A stretch of DNA of 64,000 nt from Clostridium hydrogenum. Its GTDB lineage: Bacteria; Bacillota; Clostridia; Clostridiales; Clostridiaceae. Position 1 is the first letter of the stretch; every line of letters begins with the position of its first letter. Where the stretch lies: contig NZ_JAEACT010000004.1 of the NCBI RefSeq assembly GCF_021432385.1, positions 186,001-250,000 of the forward strand, read 5' to 3'. A program made the translations under genes and the position numbers. Below, piece by piece: positions 62,146 through 64,000 of the stretch. The notes below the pieces were generated by a model. That model had not been told where the DNA came from. It did not search any database and worked only from the letters and a program-made list of their open reading frames with translations.

Positions 62146-63318
62146 TTATTTTAGTTTAAAAACAATTTTGCCTTTTGTATTTATATATTCAAAATTAACA
62201 CCATCAGTGCTCACTAGTCCTAAACCATTTGAAAATTTATCCGCATATTTTAAATGGGGCTTAAATATATAATTTCCTGATTGATCTATATAATCCTCAT
62301 CTGTAGAACTATCCCCTTGAACTAATATAGGTTCATCTGACAATTGAGAAAATACAAATTTAAATTGAGGCTTAACTATCATAACCCCTTTTTTATTGAT
62401 AAATCCCCATTTGTAATTTTCCTCAACAGGAGCTAAACCTTCAATATAACCGCCTTCAAATTGGTATTGTGGTTTTATAACAATATTACCTTTTGTATCT
62501 ATAAATCCCCACTTATTATGTACATTTATAGAAGCTAGTCCGTTTGAGAAGGACCCCAAAACATTAACTTCAGGCTCCGCAATAAAATTCCCCTTTGTAT
62601 CTATAAATCCTAAAGCATTTTTTGTTTTCACAACTGCTAAATTTTCACTAAAATCGCTTGTAAATATTAACCCTTTATCAATAACCTGATTGCCCTTCTC
62701 GTCAATATATACTTTTTTATTATCATCAAGCTCAACTGCTGCTAATCCATTATTAAAATTGCTTGCAAGACTAAACTTAGGTTTTATAACTATATTGCCA
62801 TTGGTATCTGCAAAACCATACTTTTTATTTTTGCAAATTAATATCATTCCATCAGAAACATTTCCCAATATGTCATAACCTGGTTTTATAATAAATTTAC
62901 CGGTTTTGTTAATATAGGCAACATCTCTATTAACAAAAACTTTTGCAACACCATCTTTAAATTGTAGAGCATCATTAAATTGAGGTGAAATAACCATATT
63001 CCCGCTAGAATTTATATAACCCTTTTTACCATTTACCACTACTAAAGCTAAACCGTCACTTGAATTTGATGCGTAATCATATTTGGGATTTACAATAACT
63101 TTGCCTGTTTGATCTATAAATCCCCACTTTACCTTATTTCTATAAGACGGATCTGTATAATATTTACTACTAGATGGAAATGCAATCATTTTCTCATTTG
63201 CATTTACCCCCATATTTGTATTTACATTCTTACTAGATTTATAACTACAGCCATAAAAAGCAATTGATATCAACATTATCATATTTATAATGAATATATT
63301 TTTATTTCTTTTTATCAT
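62146..63318 (-). CDS. WG-repeat lipoprotein
   Basis: A 390-residue lipoprotein with lipobox AFYGC near residue 24. Residues about 60-390 consist of roughly ten WG-type repeats, for example KWGFIDQTGKVIV, KKGYINSSGNMVI, KYGFADTNGNIVI and KWGFINKKGVMIV. Such repeats form beta-rich domains of unknown function, common on clostridial surfaces. ATG 63318 is preferred; a GTG at 63330 abuts the G-rich binding site. It follows a response regulator gene by 30 bp on the same strand. Confidence 0.9.
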   Translation of the reverse strand: MIKRNKNIFIINMIMLISIAFYGCSYKSSKNVNTNMGVNANEKMIAFPSSSKYYTDPSYRNKVKWGFIDQTGKVIVNPKYDYASNSSDGLALVVVNGKKGYINSSGNMVISPQFNDALQFKDGVAKVFVNRDVAYINKTGKFIIKPGYDILGNVSDGMILICKNKKYGFADTNGNIVIKPKFSLASNFNNGLAAVELDDNKKVYIDEKGNQVIDKGLIFTSDFSENLAVVKTKNALGFIDTKGNFIAEPEVNVLGSFSNGLASINVHNKWGFIDTKGNIVIKPQYQFEGGYIEGLAPVEENYKWGFINKKGVMIVKPQFKFVFSQLSDEPILVQGDSSTDEDYIDQSGNYIFKPHLKYADKFSNGLGLVSTDGVNFEYINTKGKIVFKLK

Positions 63319-63348
63319 TATTATAATCACCCCCCCATTTAAGCTACC

Positions 63349-63975
63349 TTAATTAAAACTTTTTAAATAAAATATTGCCAGCTGTGTTCTATCTCTTAAA
63401 TTCAACTTTTCCAAAATCATAGTTACATAATTTCTAACAGTTCCATCGCTTATAAATAGTTTGTCACCTATTTCTTTATTTGAAAGTCCATCTGCCACAA
63501 GTTTCATAACCTCAATTTCTCTCTGTGATAAATTAAATTTTGACATATCAACCTTGTGTCCTTCTCTAAGCATTGAAGATATTGAACTTGCAACTTCCTT
63601 TTGAAATACGAAGCTTCCCTTTGAAACGGCCCTTAAGCTTTCAATCATAGTATCTGCTTTTTGATTTTTTAGTATATAACCTTCAGCACCAGATTTTATT
63701 GCTTCCTTTATATACTCATCATCCTTGAAGGTTGTAAGTATAACTATTTTTACTTGATTAAATTTTTCTTTAATGAGCCTTGTACCAATAACACCATCTA
63801 TGTCTGGCATTCTTATATCCATAAGCACAATATCTGGCAGCAGTCTTTTGCAAAGGTTAAATGCTTCTATTCCATTATGAGCTATACCGACAACCTCAAA
63901 ATCATCTTCCATATCCAAAAGTAATTTTAGTCCATCACATACAAGTTCATCATCATCTGCTATTAGTACCTTCAA
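63349..63975 (-). CDS. NarL/LuxR-family response regulator
   Basis: A 208-residue protein. The receiver has LIADDDE, phosphoacceptor Asp in IVLMDIRMPDIDG, Thr in ILTTF and Lys in ILKN. The LuxR helix-turn-helix has LSQREIEVMKLVADGLSNKEI and GTVRNYVTMILEKL in part. TTG at 63975 is the probable start since GGGGGTGA lies just before it; longer GTG starts overlap that site. The partner kinase gene presumably lies beyond the right edge. Confidence 0.9.
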   Translation of the reverse strand: MKVLIADDDELVCDGLKLLLDMEDDFEVVGIAHNGIEAFNLCKRLLPDIVLMDIRMPDIDGVIGTRLIKEKFNQVKIVILTTFKDDEYIKEAIKSGAEGYILKNQKADTMIESLRAVSKGSFVFQKEVASSISSMLREGHKVDMSKFNLSQREIEVMKLVADGLSNKEIGDKLFISDGTVRNYVTMILEKLNLRDRTQLAIFYLKSFN

Positions 63976-64000
63976 ATATTTCACCCCCACTAAAAGGAAT

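Overview
The window looks like chromosomal DNA of a low-GC, Gram-positive anaerobe, most likely Clostridium sensu stricto. It is very AT-rich, uses strong GGAGG-type ribosome binding sites and several TTG/GTG starts, and encodes an LPXTG-anchored nucleotidase, BioY, a TcdR/UviA-like sigma factor, cytoplasmic chemoreceptors, an HD-GYP/GGDEF protein and several CPBP proteases. The genus is an inference from gene content. I saw no rRNA, tRNA, CRISPR array or prophage.

Layout. 1-6.7 kb: an edge-truncated TcdR/UviA-like sigma factor, a flavodoxin, a MATE exporter, then a probable two-gene RiPP locus (a 46-residue double-glycine precursor at 5081-5221 and a radical SAM/SPASM enzyme), a YibE/F membrane protein and the internally deleted remnant of its partner. 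7-17.6 kb: a 1270-residue wall-anchored nucleotidase, a GDSL esterase, an ABC-2 exporter, a ferredoxin-nitroreductase with a divergent LysR regulator, and bioY behind a consensus promoter and BirA-like operator. 17.8-23.6 kb: a plus-strand sensor kinase, response regulator, membrane protein and FtsX/LolD-type ABC transporter. 23.8-36.1 kb (minus strand): a membrane phosphoesterase, a penicillin-binding-type hydrolase, four CPBP proteases in two paralogous pairs around a HEPN/MNT toxin-antitoxin pair, then a second ABC/two-component module. 36-43 kb: two membrane-free chemoreceptors, a cold-shock protein, a YyaL-type thioredoxin-fold protein and an Ntn-hydrolase. 43.4-45.2 kb: a complete IS1182-like element with 8-bp target duplication. 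45.4-51.5 kb: c-di-GMP and chemotaxis genes. 51.8-64 kb: a lipoprotein, small unknown proteins, a phosphatase and HisC, an aldose epimerase, an ECF sigma/anti-sigma pair, an ABC exporter under paired palindromic operators, TetR with a hydrolase, a WG-repeat lipoprotein and a response regulator.

The most unusual property is the density of palindromic repeats between genes. At least five families recur: (H) about 200-230 bp elements whose arms are tandem heptamers, with a different heptamer in different copies; (L) about 190 bp long hairpins whose arm sequences differ between copies while pairing is kept, each linked at about 17 bp to a small hairpin (S); (M) hairpins ending in GGCTATGTTTTAAA, including a 209-bp MITE-like element; (P) hairpins containing GAAACTTAA and ATGCC/GGCAT; and (K) hairpins with AAAAAGTTACYACAGTCA. 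Many abut or overlap stop codons, and some supply the last codons of genes (radical SAM enzyme, phosphoesterase, sensor kinase). They probably act as terminators or structured 3' ends, or are non-autonomous mobile DNA. These repeats and the small RiPP locus are the best candidates for undescribed biology here.
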